Positions 24,368 through 33,918 are shown, counted from the stretch's first letter. The stretch: 64,000 nt of DNA from an uncultured Christensenella sp. (GCA_910577845.1 CAJTNA010000004.1:15342-79341), one strand, 5' to 3'. The notes: generated by a model from the letters alone, not told the origin. Numbers and translations: made by a program.

Positions 24368-24791
24368 ACTTTTAATTAAATTTTAATTTAAAAGTAAATA
24401 TCTCTATCAAGTAACAATAGTGGCAATTTAAGTGATAGCACTTTTAACTTTTTCAATAATTGAGATTGAACAACTTTATTGTTATAATTTAATATTATAA
24501 TTTTTATTTTGTATTTTAAATTTAAGTAGAAAGTACTTAAGTAATTTTGGTAGTAGATATGTGCTTAAATTTGGTGGCTTGATGTTGGAATTATAATTAA
24601 GTATTATAAAACTTAGGTTATATTGGTGTAGGTTGGAATTAAAGTTTTGGTGACTTGAGTTAGAATTTTGACCTAAGTAGGATAAGACTTAAATAATAGT
24701 AGTTGATATGGTATTATAAAGATACCTTTAATAAAATAAAAAATAAACAAACTTGAGATGAAAATTGATAATTTGTGGAGGAATTTATAAA
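24368..24791. other. Long gap between rimP and nusA with short imperfect direct repeats
   Basis: No gene. The second half is T/G-rich and carries related segments at 24571-24598 (TTGGTGGCTTGATGTTGGAA), 24623-24640 (TTGGTGTAGGTTGGAATT) and 24647-24667 (TTGGTGACTTGAGTTAGAAT). GGTAT / ATACC (24711-24725 region) form a small hairpin ahead of nusA. A nusA promoter may lie here; none is convincing. Confidence 0.5.
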
Positions 24792-25859
24792 ATGATTAAT
24801 AAAGATTTTTTTGCAGCATTGGATGATTTGGAAAGAGAAAAGCGTATTGACAAGGCAACTTTTATTGAAACGCTAGAGGCGTCTTTAGTTTCTGCTTTTA
24901 AAAAGGAAACAGGCGAAGCAAGACCTATGACAGTAAAAATCAATGAAAAGAGATGTGAAATAAAGGTTTATGCATACAAGACAGTGGTTGAGGAAGTTGT
25001 TGACTCTGACAAGGAAATTTTATTGTCTGATGCTAGAGAGATTAAAAAATCTTACAAAGTTGGTGACTGGGTATTATTTGAGGTTGCACCAAAAGAGCTT
25101 TCAAGAATTGCTATCCAAACAGCAAAACAAGTAGTTATCCAAAGACTTAATGATGCACGTAAAGCACGTGTAATGTCTGAAATGTCTGATAGAGAGGGCG
25201 AAATTGCTAATGCACAAGTTATCAAAGTTGACGGGGATATAGTCTATCTTGAAATTTTAAGCACACAAATGACAGCAATTATGTCTGGTGCGGACAAAGT
25301 GCCAACAGAGAAATATTTGCCAGGTCAAACTTTGAAAGTTTATGTTAAAAATACTAGAACTAATGCAAGAGGTCCACAAGTAATTGTTTCAAGGTCTGTA
25401 GCTGGATTGGTTAAGAGATTGTTTGAGAACGAAGCTCCAGAAATCAAGAGTGGTGATATTGTTATAAAAGGTATTGTAAGAGATGCGGGCAATCGTACAA
25501 AGATGTCTGTGCATACTGACAATCCTAATATTGATGCAATTGGCGGTTGTATTGGACAAAAGGGTGCAAGAATTAATGAGGTAGTAAGCGAATTGAATGG
25601 TGAGAAAGTGGATGTTATACGTTGGAGTGAGAATCCACTTGAATACATTGCAAGAGCTTTAAGCCCAGCACCTGTACTTAGCATTACTCAAGAAGACGAA
25701 AAGACTGCAAGAGTTGTGGTTGATGATGATAAATTGTCACTTGCTATTGGTAAAGGTGGACAAAACGTTAGACTTGCTGCAAAGCTTACTGGTTGGAAGA
25801 TTGATGTTAAATCTAAATCACAAATGGCAGAAGCTGGAATGGAAATAGTTGAGGAGTAA
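24792..25859 (+). CDS. nusA: Transcription termination/antitermination protein NusA
   Basis: A 355-aa NusA that modulates pausing, termination and antitermination. The N-terminal RNA-polymerase-binding domain (about 1-125) precedes an S1 domain (about 135-200) and two KH domains; GGCIGQKGARINEVVSEL and LAIGKGGQNVRLAAKLTGWK are the KH GXXG loops. The C-terminal acidic repeats of proteobacterial NusA are absent, as normal in Bacillota. ATG 24792 is preferred over the in-frame 24765 because GGAGGA lies nine bases ahead. Confidence 0.96.
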   Translation: MINKDFFAALDDLEREKRIDKATFIETLEASLVSAFKKETGEARPMTVKINEKRCEIKVYAYKTVVEEVVDSDKEILLSDAREIKKSYKVGDWVLFEVAPKELSRIAIQTAKQVVIQRLNDARKARVMSEMSDREGEIANAQVIKVDGDIVYLEILSTQMTAIMSGADKVPTEKYLPGQTLKVYVKNTRTNARGPQVIVSRSVAGLVKRLFENEAPEIKSGDIVIKGIVRDAGNRTKMSVHTDNPNIDAIGGCIGQKGARINEVVSELNGEKVDVIRWSENPLEYIARALSPAPVLSITQEDEKTARVVVDDDKLSLAIGKGGQNVRLAAKLTGWKIDVKSKSQMAEAGMEIVEE

Positions 25860-25862
25860 ATT

Positions 25863-26135
25863 GTGGTTAAAAAAATTCCTATGCGTATGTGCATTGTCTG
25901 CCATAAAATGGAAGACAAAAGAGATTTGATTAGGATAATTAAAACAAAAGAGGGTGAGTATATGTTGGATGCCACTTTAAAAGCAAATGGCAGAGGAGCG
26001 TATATATGCAAAGACCCAGAATGTTTTGCAAAGCTTATGAAAACTAAAGGGTTGAATAGAGCGTTTAAAGAAAATATTCCTAATGAAATTTATGAAAAGA
26101 TTCAAGGAGAATATGATAAATACTACAAAAATTAA
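25863..26135 (+). CDS. rnpM: RNase P modulator RnpM (YlxR family)
   Basis: A 90-aa YlxR protein, described in Bacillus as a binder and inhibitor of RNase P. The family signature is complete: KIPMRMCIVCHKMEDKRDLIR at the N-terminus, then LDATLKANGRGAYIC and the KGLNRAFK helix. GTG start three bases after the nusA stop. It overlaps the next gene, ylxQ, by 23 bases. Confidence 0.93.
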   Translation: MVKKIPMRMCIVCHKMEDKRDLIRIIKTKEGEYMLDATLKANGRGAYICKDPECFAKLMKTKGLNRAFKENIPNEIYEKIQGEYDKYYKN

Positions 26136-26418
26136 GTCTTATATAGGATTTGCAATAAAAATGCGTAAAGCGACTTTTGGTGTAGAAGGCATAAAAACTT
26201 GTAGACATAAAATATATATTGTATTATATGACGAAAGTTTGGCTAGTAATTCACGCAAGAAGCTTAATGATTATTGTTCTAATCATAATATAGATTGTCG
26301 TTTGGTAGGGTTCAGTTTGAGTGAGCTTACAAAACGGGCTAATGTTAAAGCTGTTGCTATTGAGGATATGTCTTTAGCTGATGCGATTGCGAAGTGTATG
26401 GAGGTGCAATATGAGTGA
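26113..26418 (+). CDS. ylxQ: L7Ae-like RNA-binding protein YlxQ
   Basis: A 101-aa protein of the L7Ae/L30e/YbxF family, expected to bind kink-turn RNA. The fold is visible in KIKSYIGFAIKMRKATFGVE, IYIVLYDESLASNSRKKL and LTKRANVKAVAIEDMSLAD. ATG 26113 is chosen because AAGGAGA lies directly before it; an in-frame ATG at 26083 lacks such a site. It sits between rnpM and infB as in Bacillus; its stop overlaps the infB start region. Confidence 0.88.
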   Translation: MINTTKIKSYIGFAIKMRKATFGVEGIKTCRHKIYIVLYDESLASNSRKKLNDYCSNHNIDCRLVGFSLSELTKRANVKAVAIEDMSLADAIAKCMEVQYE

Positions 26419-28996
26419 TATTAAAGAGATAATTGGTAAAGTAAATGGTATGCAAACTTTAAAGGAAAATACTATTATTGCTTTGCAAAGGGATATCAGA
26501 GAATTAAAAAATTTAATGAAAACCATTGAAGGTGGTATGCAAGATAAAAAATCACAAATCAAGGAGAAAGATATTCTTGATAATGTTGCTATGCCAGCAG
26601 TCAATGAAACACCAGCCCCTACACCAATTGAGGTAATAAAAGAGCAAGTGGTAATTTCTGAAACAAAGCAAACAGCTGAGGTTGCACCAGTTGTAGAGGA
26701 GTCAGTTGTTAAAGAAACTGCGGATAAAGAGGATAAACCAAAATCTGATAATTCAAACGAACCATTTAAAAAGAATGTGTTTATTCCTAAAGAGGATAGA
26801 AGACATTCTAATAAATCTTTTGATAATCAAAATAGAGATAATAGTTATAATAGAGATAATCATGATAACCGAGATAATAGAAATCGTGATTTTAATAAAG
26901 ATGGCAAACCTAACTTTAATAAAAATGGTAAACCTGGTTATAATAAGGATAATAAAGCTGGTGGTGACAAGACAAATAAGCCATATGGCAAACCACAATT
27001 CCCTAAATATGAGGCACCGATTGCTACACCTATAAAGGAAAACACTCAAAAGAAAAAGAAATCTTTTGAGAAAGATGATAATAAAAAGCAATTGAATAAA
27101 CGTACTTTGATTAAAAAGGGGTATGTTGATGGTGGCTTTGATAACTATGACGAGGATGGAGTAGTAAGAGTTCATAAAAATAAAAAAGCTAAAAAAACTA
27201 GTGATTTTACACCGAACACTGTTAAGATTGAAAATGCAGTTGTGGAAACTCAAATTATTCCAATTAAGACTTTGGCGGAGAAAATTGGTATTCAAAGTAC
27301 TGAAATTGTTAAAAAGCTATTCTCATTAGGTCAACTTTGCAACATTAACAGCAGTATTGATTTTGATACAGCGGAATTGGTTGCTATTGAGTTTGGCGTT
27401 ACCTTGGAGTTTAAACCACAAGAAACAGCTGAGGATATTTTGAAACAAAACATTCTTGAGCGTGAGGTTGAGGGTGAACTAGTTAAACGTCCACCAGTAG
27501 TTACAATAATGGGTCACGTTGACCACGGTAAAACTTCTTTGCTAGATTATATACGTAAGTCAAAAATCGCAAGTGGCGAGGCTGGTGGTATTACTCAACA
27601 TATTGGTGCTTACACAATTGAACTTAATGGTGAACCTATCACTTTCCTAGATACACCAGGTCACGAGGCATTTACATCTATGAGAAAAAGAGGTGCAATG
27701 GTTACAGATATTGCTATCATAGTTGTTGCAGCCGATGATGGTATAATGCCACAAACTGTTGAGGCAATTTCACACGCAAAGGAAGCGGGTGTTGACATTA
27801 TGATTGCTATCAATAAAATGGATAAAGCACAAGCAAACCCTAATAAAGTAATGGAAGAAATGGGCAGATATGACTTAGTTCCAGAGGATTGGGGCGGTAG
27901 TACAATGGTATATCCAGTAAGTGCTAAGACCGGTATGGGTGTTGACGATTTGTTAGAAGGTATTTTGTTACTTGCAGAGTATAAGGAACTTAAAGCAGTT
28001 AAAGATTGCGATGCAAGCGGTACAATAATTGAGGCAAGGCTTGATAAAGGCGTTGGACCTATGGCAACTTGCTTGATTCAAAATGGTACTATCAAAGTGG
28101 GTGACAACATTGTTGCTGGCACTGTAGTTGGTAAAGTAAGAGCATTGATTGATAATAATGGTAAAAAGATTAAGTCAGCAGGACCTGGTATTGCGGTATC
28201 TGTACACGGCTTATCAGATGTGCCAAATGCTGGTGACCAAGTTATTTGTGTTAAAGACGATAAACTTGCTAAGAAAGTTGCACAAGAGAGATACAACAAA
28301 GAGCGTGAGGAAATGCAAAGCAAGAGCAAGGCTCGTAGCTTGGATGATATGTTTAAAGGTGTATCAAGCGGTGAAAGGAAATCACTTGGTGTTATTATCA
28401 AGGGTGATGTTCAAGGTTCAGTTGAGGCTGTTAAACAAGAGTTCATTAAGCTTGGTGATTCAGTTGCCGATGAGAATGTTGTGCTTACAATTATGCACGC
28501 TGGTGTTGGTGCAATTAATGAATCAGATGTTATGCTTGCAGATACTGGTAATGCGGTTATCGTTGGCTTTAATGTTCGTCCTGAACCTAAAGCTAGATTG
28601 CTTGCAGAGAAAAATGGCGTTGATATTAAGATTTATCGTGTAATTTATGATGCAATTGATGATATTCAAAAAGCACTTAAAGGTATGCTTGACCCAGTAT
28701 TCCGTGAGGAAGAGCTTGGACACGCAGAAGTTCGTGAAACATTCAACATTACTAAGGTTGGAACAATTGCTGGTTGCTATGTTACAGATGGTAAGATTTT
28801 GAGAAATGCAAAATTCAGACTTATCCGTGATAATGTGGTTATTTTTGAGGGTAGCATTTCTTCAATGAAACGTAACAAGGACGAGGCAAAAGAAGTTGCT
28901 AGCGGTTATGAGTGCGGTATTGGTTTGGCAGGTTTTAACGATATTAAGATTGGTGATATCATTGAGGCATTCATTTTGAAAGAGGAAGAGAGATGA
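26411..28996 (+). CDS. infB: Translation initiation factor IF-2
   Basis: An 861-aa GTPase that delivers initiator tRNA and joins subunits. The N-terminal 230 residues include a low-complexity stretch (about 130-210) rich in Asn, Asp, Arg and Lys with repeated NRDN and KxGKPxxNK units. An IF2-N domain follows (about 285-335), then the G domain with GHVDHGKT near 368, DTPGHEAF and NKMDK, and domains II, III and IV. ATG 26411 follows GGAGGTG; an in-frame ATG at 26381 is internal to ylxQ. rbfA overlaps its end. Confidence 0.97.
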   Translation: MSDIKEIIGKVNGMQTLKENTIIALQRDIRELKNLMKTIEGGMQDKKSQIKEKDILDNVAMPAVNETPAPTPIEVIKEQVVISETKQTAEVAPVVEESVVKETADKEDKPKSDNSNEPFKKNVFIPKEDRRHSNKSFDNQNRDNSYNRDNHDNRDNRNRDFNKDGKPNFNKNGKPGYNKDNKAGGDKTNKPYGKPQFPKYEAPIATPIKENTQKKKKSFEKDDNKKQLNKRTLIKKGYVDGGFDNYDEDGVVRVHKNKKAKKTSDFTPNTVKIENAVVETQIIPIKTLAEKIGIQSTEIVKKLFSLGQLCNINSSIDFDTAELVAIEFGVTLEFKPQETAEDILKQNILEREVEGELVKRPPVVTIMGHVDHGKTSLLDYIRKSKIASGEAGGITQHIGAYTIELNGEPITFLDTPGHEAFTSMRKRGAMVTDIAIIVVAADDGIMPQTVEAISHAKEAGVDIMIAINKMDKAQANPNKVMEEMGRYDLVPEDWGGSTMVYPVSAKTGMGVDDLLEGILLLAEYKELKAVKDCDASGTIIEARLDKGVGPMATCLIQNGTIKVGDNIVAGTVVGKVRALIDNNGKKIKSAGPGIAVSVHGLSDVPNAGDQVICVKDDKLAKKVAQERYNKEREEMQSKSKARSLDDMFKGVSSGERKSLGVIIKGDVQGSVEAVKQEFIKLGDSVADENVVLTIMHAGVGAINESDVMLADTGNAVIVGFNVRPEPKARLLAEKNGVDIKIYRVIYDAIDDIQKALKGMLDPVFREEELGHAEVRETFNITKVGTIAGCYVTDGKILRNAKFRLIRDNVVIFEGSISSMKRNKDEAKEVASGYECGIGLAGFNDIKIGDIIEAFILKEEER

Positions 28997-29334
28997 GCAA
29001 CAGAATAGAAAGAATAAATGCGGAAATTAAAAAGCAGTTAGCTCCTATAATTAGCGAGGAGCTATCTGACCCACGCATAAAAGGTTTGGTAAGCATTGTT
29101 AAAGTTGATACAGATAGTGATTTATCTACTTGCAAAGTTTACTTAAGTGTGCTTGGTGCAGATGGCGAGGAAAAGCAAGTTGTAGATGCTATTAGTAATG
29201 CAGAGGGATATATCAAAAATATTCTTAAAAAACGCATTATTTTAAGAAGTTTGCCAGAATTAAGATTTTATTTAGATGATAGCATAACTTATGGTATAAA
29301 AATAAGCAAAATTTTAAATGATATAAATAATTAA
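28993..29334 (+). CDS. rbfA: Ribosome-binding factor A
   Basis: A 113-aa KH-fold protein for late 30S maturation. RIERINAEIKKQLAPIISEEL at the start, the SIVKVDTDSDLSTCKVYLSV strand and the LPELRFYLDDSI end are characteristic. It starts within the infB stop (ATGA overlap), indicating translational coupling. Confidence 0.95.
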   Translation: MSNRIERINAEIKKQLAPIISEELSDPRIKGLVSIVKVDTDSDLSTCKVYLSVLGADGEEKQVVDAISNAEGYIKNILKKRIILRSLPELRFYLDDSITYGIKISKILNDINN

Positions 29335-29450
29335 ATTGTTGTTAAAGTGTGTTAAAAAGTGATTATTTATAATTGTAAAACATTATCAAAATAAAGAAAT
29401 AAATTGTAAGAAAATGCTATTTGATAGGATTTTGGTATATAGAGGTTAAT

Positions 29451-30401
29451 ATGAATTTTATTGATGCTATAAAAGAGATAAAAAGAGCAAATGATATTGC
29501 AATTATATCTCACATCAATCCCGATGGTGATACTGTCGGAACTTCACTTGCTATTTATAAAGCATTGAAAATGTGTGGTAAAAAGCCATACATTTTTTGC
29601 GATGATAAAATTGTGGGTAAAATAAGCATTTTGAGCGGTAATGAAAATTATAATAAGGAAAGTTTGGATAAATATGACTTATCTATCGCTGTTGATTGTG
29701 CAGATATTGAAAGAATGGGTTGTAGCTATTCTGAATTTAAAAAAGGCAGACGTAAAATGGTTATTGACCATCACAAAACGAATAATAGATATGGAGATAT
29801 AAATTTACTTGACGTAAATAGTGCGGCAACAGCTCAAATTGCAACATTTTTGCTTGACGAAATGAAATTGTTAAATGCGGATATTGCAAAACTTTTATAT
29901 AGCGGGCTTGTAACAGATAGTGGTGGATTTAGTTTTTCCAGTGTTACTGCAGATACTATGAGGGCGGGTAGTGTATTGTTGAACTTTGACATAAAAGCAC
30001 ACGAGATTTGTGAGCATTTTATGAAAAAAATCAAGTATAATGTATACAAACTTAAGAGTAGAGTGCTTAATAATGCAAAATTTTATGATGACAACACTAT
30101 TGGTATAATAACCTTTAAAAAAGAGGACTTTGAAGCTACTAATACAGACAATACTTGTACTGAGGGAATAATAACAAATATAATCAATATTATAGGTGTA
30201 AAAGTTGCACTATCTATTAGTGAGGTAGGTAGTAAAAGTTATAAAGTTAGCATTAGGACTGGTGAAGACGTGGACTCAAGCAAGATAGCACTTGTATTTG
30301 GTGGTGGCGGACACAAAAATGCTGCCGGTTTAAGGCTTAGTGGCTATTACGAAGATGTGGTTGAAAGACTATTGAAAGCGGTGCGTGATGAGATATGTTA
30401 G
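29451..30401 (+). CDS. nrnA: DHH-family nanoRNase / pAp phosphatase NrnA
   Basis: A 316-aa bifunctional DHH-DHHA1 phosphoesterase that degrades 2-5-nt RNAs and 3'-phosphoadenosine 5'-phosphate. The DHH domain shows ISHINPDGDTVGTSLA and the metal-binding DHHKTNN; the DHHA1 domain ends with GGGGHKNAAGLRL. ATG 29451 is preferred, preceded by AGAGG; an upstream in-frame ATG at 29421 lacks a binding site. Its end overlaps truB. Confidence 0.93.
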   Translation: MNFIDAIKEIKRANDIAIISHINPDGDTVGTSLAIYKALKMCGKKPYIFCDDKIVGKISILSGNENYNKESLDKYDLSIAVDCADIERMGCSYSEFKKGRRKMVIDHHKTNNRYGDINLLDVNSAATAQIATFLLDEMKLLNADIAKLLYSGLVTDSGGFSFSSVTADTMRAGSVLLNFDIKAHEICEHFMKKIKYNVYKLKSRVLNNAKFYDDNTIGIITFKKEDFEATNTDNTCTEGIITNIINIIGVKVALSISEVGSKSYKVSIRTGEDVDSSKIALVFGGGGHKNAAGLRLSGYYEDVVERLLKAVRDEIC

Positions 30402-31261
30402 GTGTTTATAATGTATTAAAACCTACGGGTTGGACATCGTCTGATGTTGTAGTAAAAATCAAGCATATGGTGCGTGAGTATACTGGTGATAAAAAGATTA
30501 AAGTAGGACATTTAGGTACGCTTGACCCCGCTGGCAGTGGAGTTTTGCCAGTGTGCGTGGGCAGTGCAACAAAATTGTTTGATTATTATGTTGGTATGGA
30601 TAAAATTTATCGTACCACTTTTACTTTTGGTAAAAGTACAGATACATTAGACTCTTATGGTGCAGTTGTTGAAAGCTGTAGTAATATACCTAATATTCAC
30701 GATATAAAAATAGCACTAGAAAGTTTTAAAGGTGAGATAATGCAAGTTCCACCAAAATATTCACGCATAAGTGTAGGTGGTGTGCGAGCTGTTGACGCAG
30801 TAAGGAAAGGTATTGAACTTGATATTAAAGCACGTAAAGTTAAAGTGTATAGTATAGATATTTTAAATTATAATAGCGGTGTTTTGACGCTGAATATTCA
30901 TTGTTCTGGTGGAACATATATACGCAGTATTTGTCGTGATTTGGCGGAAATGCTTGGAAGTTGTGCGTATATGTCAAGCATTATAAGATTACAAAACAAA
31001 AGTTTTTGTATTGAAAACGCAAAAACTTTAGATGAAATAAATAGCGATATTGTTGGTACTATCATAACTTTGGACAAGCTATTTGAGAATATGCAAAAAG
31101 TTAATTTAACAAGTGATAAAGAAAAAAAGCTTTTAAATGGTGTAAGAATTGCAAAACAAGGCATAAATGGTGACTATATTATTGTTATTGAAGATAAGAT
31201 TTTTGGCATTTGTGCAGATGTTAAAGATTATACAGAGGTAAAAGTTAGGTTATGGAACTAA
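30395..31261 (+). CDS. truB: tRNA pseudouridine(55) synthase
   Basis: A 288-aa enzyme that forms pseudouridine 55 in the T-loop of tRNAs. Signature motifs are YNVLKPTGWTSSDVV and the catalytic-Asp motif GHLGTLDPAGSGVLPV, then YRTTFTFGKSTDTLDSYG, and GGTYIRSICRDLAE in the second half. Overlaps nrnA by seven bases and ribF by ten, so translation of the three is likely coupled. Confidence 0.96.
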   Translation: MLGVYNVLKPTGWTSSDVVVKIKHMVREYTGDKKIKVGHLGTLDPAGSGVLPVCVGSATKLFDYYVGMDKIYRTTFTFGKSTDTLDSYGAVVESCSNIPNIHDIKIALESFKGEIMQVPPKYSRISVGGVRAVDAVRKGIELDIKARKVKVYSIDILNYNSGVLTLNIHCSGGTYIRSICRDLAEMLGSCAYMSSIIRLQNKSFCIENAKTLDEINSDIVGTIITLDKLFENMQKVNLTSDKEKKLLNGVRIAKQGINGDYIIVIEDKIFGICADVKDYTEVKVRLWN

Positions 31262-32145
31262 TTGATTTTAAACAAAAATTTAAAAAGCCTATTTGTTTGA
31301 GCCTTGGTTACTTTGATAGTGTACATAATGGGCATAAACTATTACTTTCAAAGTGTGTTGAAAGTGAGTATTTGCCAGCGGTGTTCACATTTAAAAATAA
31401 CCCTCAAAGTCAAATTAGTGGTATGTCAAAACAATGTTATACCTTTGAGGAAAGATTGAGAATTTTTGAAGATTTAGGTTTACAATTAGTTGTATCTGGC
31501 ATTTTTGATAAACAATTTATGAAAATGAGTGGCATAGAGTTTTTAAATACTTTGACTAATAATCTAAATATAAAAAAAGTTGTTTTTGGAACAGATTATT
31601 CTTGTGGCTTTGGAGCGGAATATAAAGAGAAAGAAGTCGCTCAATATTTTGAGAATAAAAATATCAAGGTTGAAATTGTAGATTTATTAATGACTAACAA
31701 TGGCAAAATTGCTTCACGTGATATAAGAGAACTTTTGCGTAATGGTGAGATTGAAAAAGTTAATACTTTATTGCCTTATTCTTACTTTATGTTAGGTGTA
31801 GTGGAAAAGGGACGAAATGTTGGTGGAAGTGTTTTGGGATATCCAACTGCTAATATACCTTATCCGCACGACAAGGTGGAAATGAAAGCTGGTGTGTATA
31901 AGACTTATATTTATTTTGATAACAAAAAATATTTAGGTCTAACTAATGTCGGGGCTCATCCTACATTTGACGATTACAATTTTAATTTGGAAAGTTTTGT
32001 TCTTGATTTTGATGGTGATTTATATGGTAAGAGCATAAAAGTGGAATTTGTGCAATATCTGCGAGGAGTGTTTAAATTTGAAAATTCCACTCAATTAAAA
32101 GAGCAGATTGATAGTGATGTTAAGCGTATACTTGCAGGAAAATGA
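31252..32145 (+). CDS. ribF: Bifunctional riboflavin kinase / FAD synthetase
   Basis: A 297-aa enzyme. The N-terminal FMN adenylyltransferase domain (about 1-165) has the nucleotidyltransferase motif GYFDSVHNGHKLLL; the C-terminal flavokinase domain has GRNVGGSVLGYPTANI and LTNVGAHPTF. It converts riboflavin to FMN and FAD. It follows truB as in Bacillus; rpsO and pnp, which often follow, are absent and an endonuclease IV gene comes next. Confidence 0.95.
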   Translation: MELIDFKQKFKKPICLSLGYFDSVHNGHKLLLSKCVESEYLPAVFTFKNNPQSQISGMSKQCYTFEERLRIFEDLGLQLVVSGIFDKQFMKMSGIEFLNTLTNNLNIKKVVFGTDYSCGFGAEYKEKEVAQYFENKNIKVEIVDLLMTNNGKIASRDIRELLRNGEIEKVNTLLPYSYFMLGVVEKGRNVGGSVLGYPTANIPYPHDKVEMKAGVYKTYIYFDNKKYLGLTNVGAHPTFDDYNFNLESFVLDFDGDLYGKSIKVEFVQYLRGVFKFENSTQLKEQIDSDVKRILAGK

Positions 32146-32190
32146 ATCTTGCAAAAATAATATTTAAAATATAAATTGAAGAGGTGCTTT

Positions 32191-33045
32191 ATGATAAAAT
32201 TTGGACCTAGTGGAACGGGTAGTTTGTTTGAGGAAGAAGGCTTTACAAAAACTATAGACGTACCAAATTGGTTAAAAGAAAAAGGACTTGATTTATACGA
32301 ATATTCCTTTGGTAGGGGTGTGCGTATGAGTGAAGGTACCGCAACGGCTTATGGTACAGAGTTTGCAAAGCAAGGTATAGAGATTTCTGTACACGCACCT
32401 TATTTTATTAACCTTGCAACTGCAGAGGAGGAGAAAGCACAAAACAATCATAGATATATAAAAGAAAGTTTAATTGCGTTAAAGCAGTTAGGTGGTAAAC
32501 GTTGTGTATTCCACCCAGGTTCACCACTTAAATTGCCAAGAGTTGAGGCAATGGATTTGCTAATGCAAAGGCTTGATACTTTGCTTTCTGATTTATATGA
32601 TAGTGGTTTAAATGATTGTATGCTAGCTATTGAAACAATGGGTAAACAAGCTCAACTTGGTGACGTGGACGAAGTTATTCGTATGGTATCACGTGACAAA
32701 ATGCTTTATCCTTGTATTGACTTTGGTCACCTAAATGCTCGTACTGGCGGTAGTTTGAAAAGCTATGACGATTATAAAAGGGTGCTTGAAAGATTTATTG
32801 AGGGTGTTGGTTATGACAAAGTAAATAATATGCACGTACATTTTTCTAAGATTGAATATACCTCAAAAGGAGAGGTTAGACATTTGACATTTGAGGATAA
32901 TGTTTATGGTCCCGACTTTGAACCGCTAGCAAAAGCTTTGGTTGATTTAAACTTAGAGCCGTATATCGTGAGTGAGTCTGCTGGCACACAAACTATAGAT
33001 AGTTTGTATATGAAAAATTGTTATAATAGCTTAAAAAATAACTAA
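32191..33045 (+). CDS. nfo: Endonuclease IV family TIM-barrel AP endonuclease
   Basis: A 284-aa protein of the AP-endonuclease 2 / xylose-isomerase-like TIM-barrel group. Likely tri-metal ligands of endonuclease IV are visible: SVHAPYF, FHPGSP, AIETMGK, DFGHLNARTG, MHVHFSK and the closing SES. It should nick DNA at abasic sites in base excision repair. The first strand reads IKFGPSGTG. ATG 32191 follows GAGGTG; the upstream in-frame ATG at 32176 is less likely. Length is near normal. Confidence 0.87.
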   Translation: MIKFGPSGTGSLFEEEGFTKTIDVPNWLKEKGLDLYEYSFGRGVRMSEGTATAYGTEFAKQGIEISVHAPYFINLATAEEEKAQNNHRYIKESLIALKQLGGKRCVFHPGSPLKLPRVEAMDLLMQRLDTLLSDLYDSGLNDCMLAIETMGKQAQLGDVDEVIRMVSRDKMLYPCIDFGHLNARTGGSLKSYDDYKRVLERFIEGVGYDKVNNMHVHFSKIEYTSKGEVRHLTFEDNVYGPDFEPLAKALVDLNLEPYIVSESAGTQTIDSLYMKNCYNSLKNN

Positions 33046-33141
33046 TCAAATAAAATTTAATGGTTGCAAATAGCTAATTGAATGAAATTTGATAGTTGAA
33101 AATTTTAAACATAAAATTAATTTTGCCAGTAAAATACCTTT

Positions 33142-33160
33142 GAAAATCGGTACTAATTTG
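33142..33160 (+). repeat. Recurrent intergenic motif GAAAATCGGTACTAATTTG
   Basis: Plus-strand copy just before a terminator. TACC and GGTA flank TTTGAAAATC and could pair. Confidence 0.5.
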
Positions 33161-33168
33161 AAAAAAAT

Positions 33169-33200
33169 AAAATAATCACTCAAAATTGAGTGATTATTTT
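33169..33200. terminator. Bidirectional terminator between converging genes
   Basis: A perfect 32-base palindrome, AAAATAATCACTCAA with its complement, A-rich on one side and T-rich on the other. It serves both nfo and the converging minus-strand gene. Confidence 0.9.
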
Positions 33201-33231
33201 GATGTGTGTTAGTTATATTTGTGATGAACTT

Positions 33232-33918
33232 TTAATTTTCTGTATTATTTGCAAGCATTCTTACAGCGATAAATTTGCTTTCAAAATAAATTTCCGTTTG
33301 TGTATCTTTGTAAGTACTAATAATTTTGTTTTCCGTTTCAATAACTTGTAGGTTGTAATTGTTGGTACTACTTAGCCAGTTAGCCATTTGTGTTATTGAT
33401 ATATCACCTATAGCATAAAACTCATACTGGACATTGTTAAAAGTTATTTGTTTATCAAAACATTGCGTAACCAAAAATTTAGGAAAAACTATCCCCTCAA
33501 CATACATATTTTCAAATATGTAATTTAGTTCACAATATTCTTCAGTTTTGTATAATGTGGCACGAGCAATTATTTTATTGTCTTTTTTTTTGTAAAGGTA
33601 TGCACCATTTTCATATAGTTCGTAATTTACAGAACTATCATAATCGTTTGCTAGTTTGCAAAGTTCAGCAGTGGATAGCTTTGACTCAAAAACTTGACGT
33701 GAGGGAACATCTATTCCATTAATCATTTTTACTGGAATTATTATTTTTTCGGTTGAGTAAGCATCTACAACAGTAAGTCTATTTTTAGAGGTTAAGCCAC
33801 CTGCCTCAAAAGAGGAGTACCATACTAGAATAATTTCTATAACTAATATCAAAAGTGGAACGATACACACTAATACAAAATTACGTTTTTGTTCAAGTGT
33901 AGATTTATTGTTTTGCAT
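33232..33918 (-). CDS. Single-pass membrane protein of unknown function
   Basis: A 228-aa protein: short basic cytoplasmic N-terminus, one hydrophobic segment (about residues 14-34, FVLVCIVPLLILVIEIILVW), then a polar extracellular domain of about 190 residues without recognised motif. ATG 33918 is preferred over 33933 because GGAGGGG precedes it directly. It has its own promoter (33940-33968) and ends at the bidirectional terminator. I do not recognise the family; it could be a lineage-specific surface protein. Confidence 0.7.
   Translation of the reverse strand: MQNNKSTLEQKRNFVLVCIVPLLILVIEIILVWYSSFEAGGLTSKNRLTVVDAYSTEKIIIPVKMINGIDVPSRQVFESKLSTAELCKLANDYDSSVNYELYENGAYLYKKKDNKIIARATLYKTEEYCELNYIFENMYVEGIVFPKFLVTQCFDKQITFNNVQYEFYAIGDISITQMANWLSSTNNYNLQVIETENKIISTYKDTQTEIYFESKFIAVRMLANNTEN

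Noticed and set aside
26753..27295. A 180-aa minus-strand frame.
   Set aside because: Shadow of the low-complexity part of infB; isoleucine-rich without domain or start signal.
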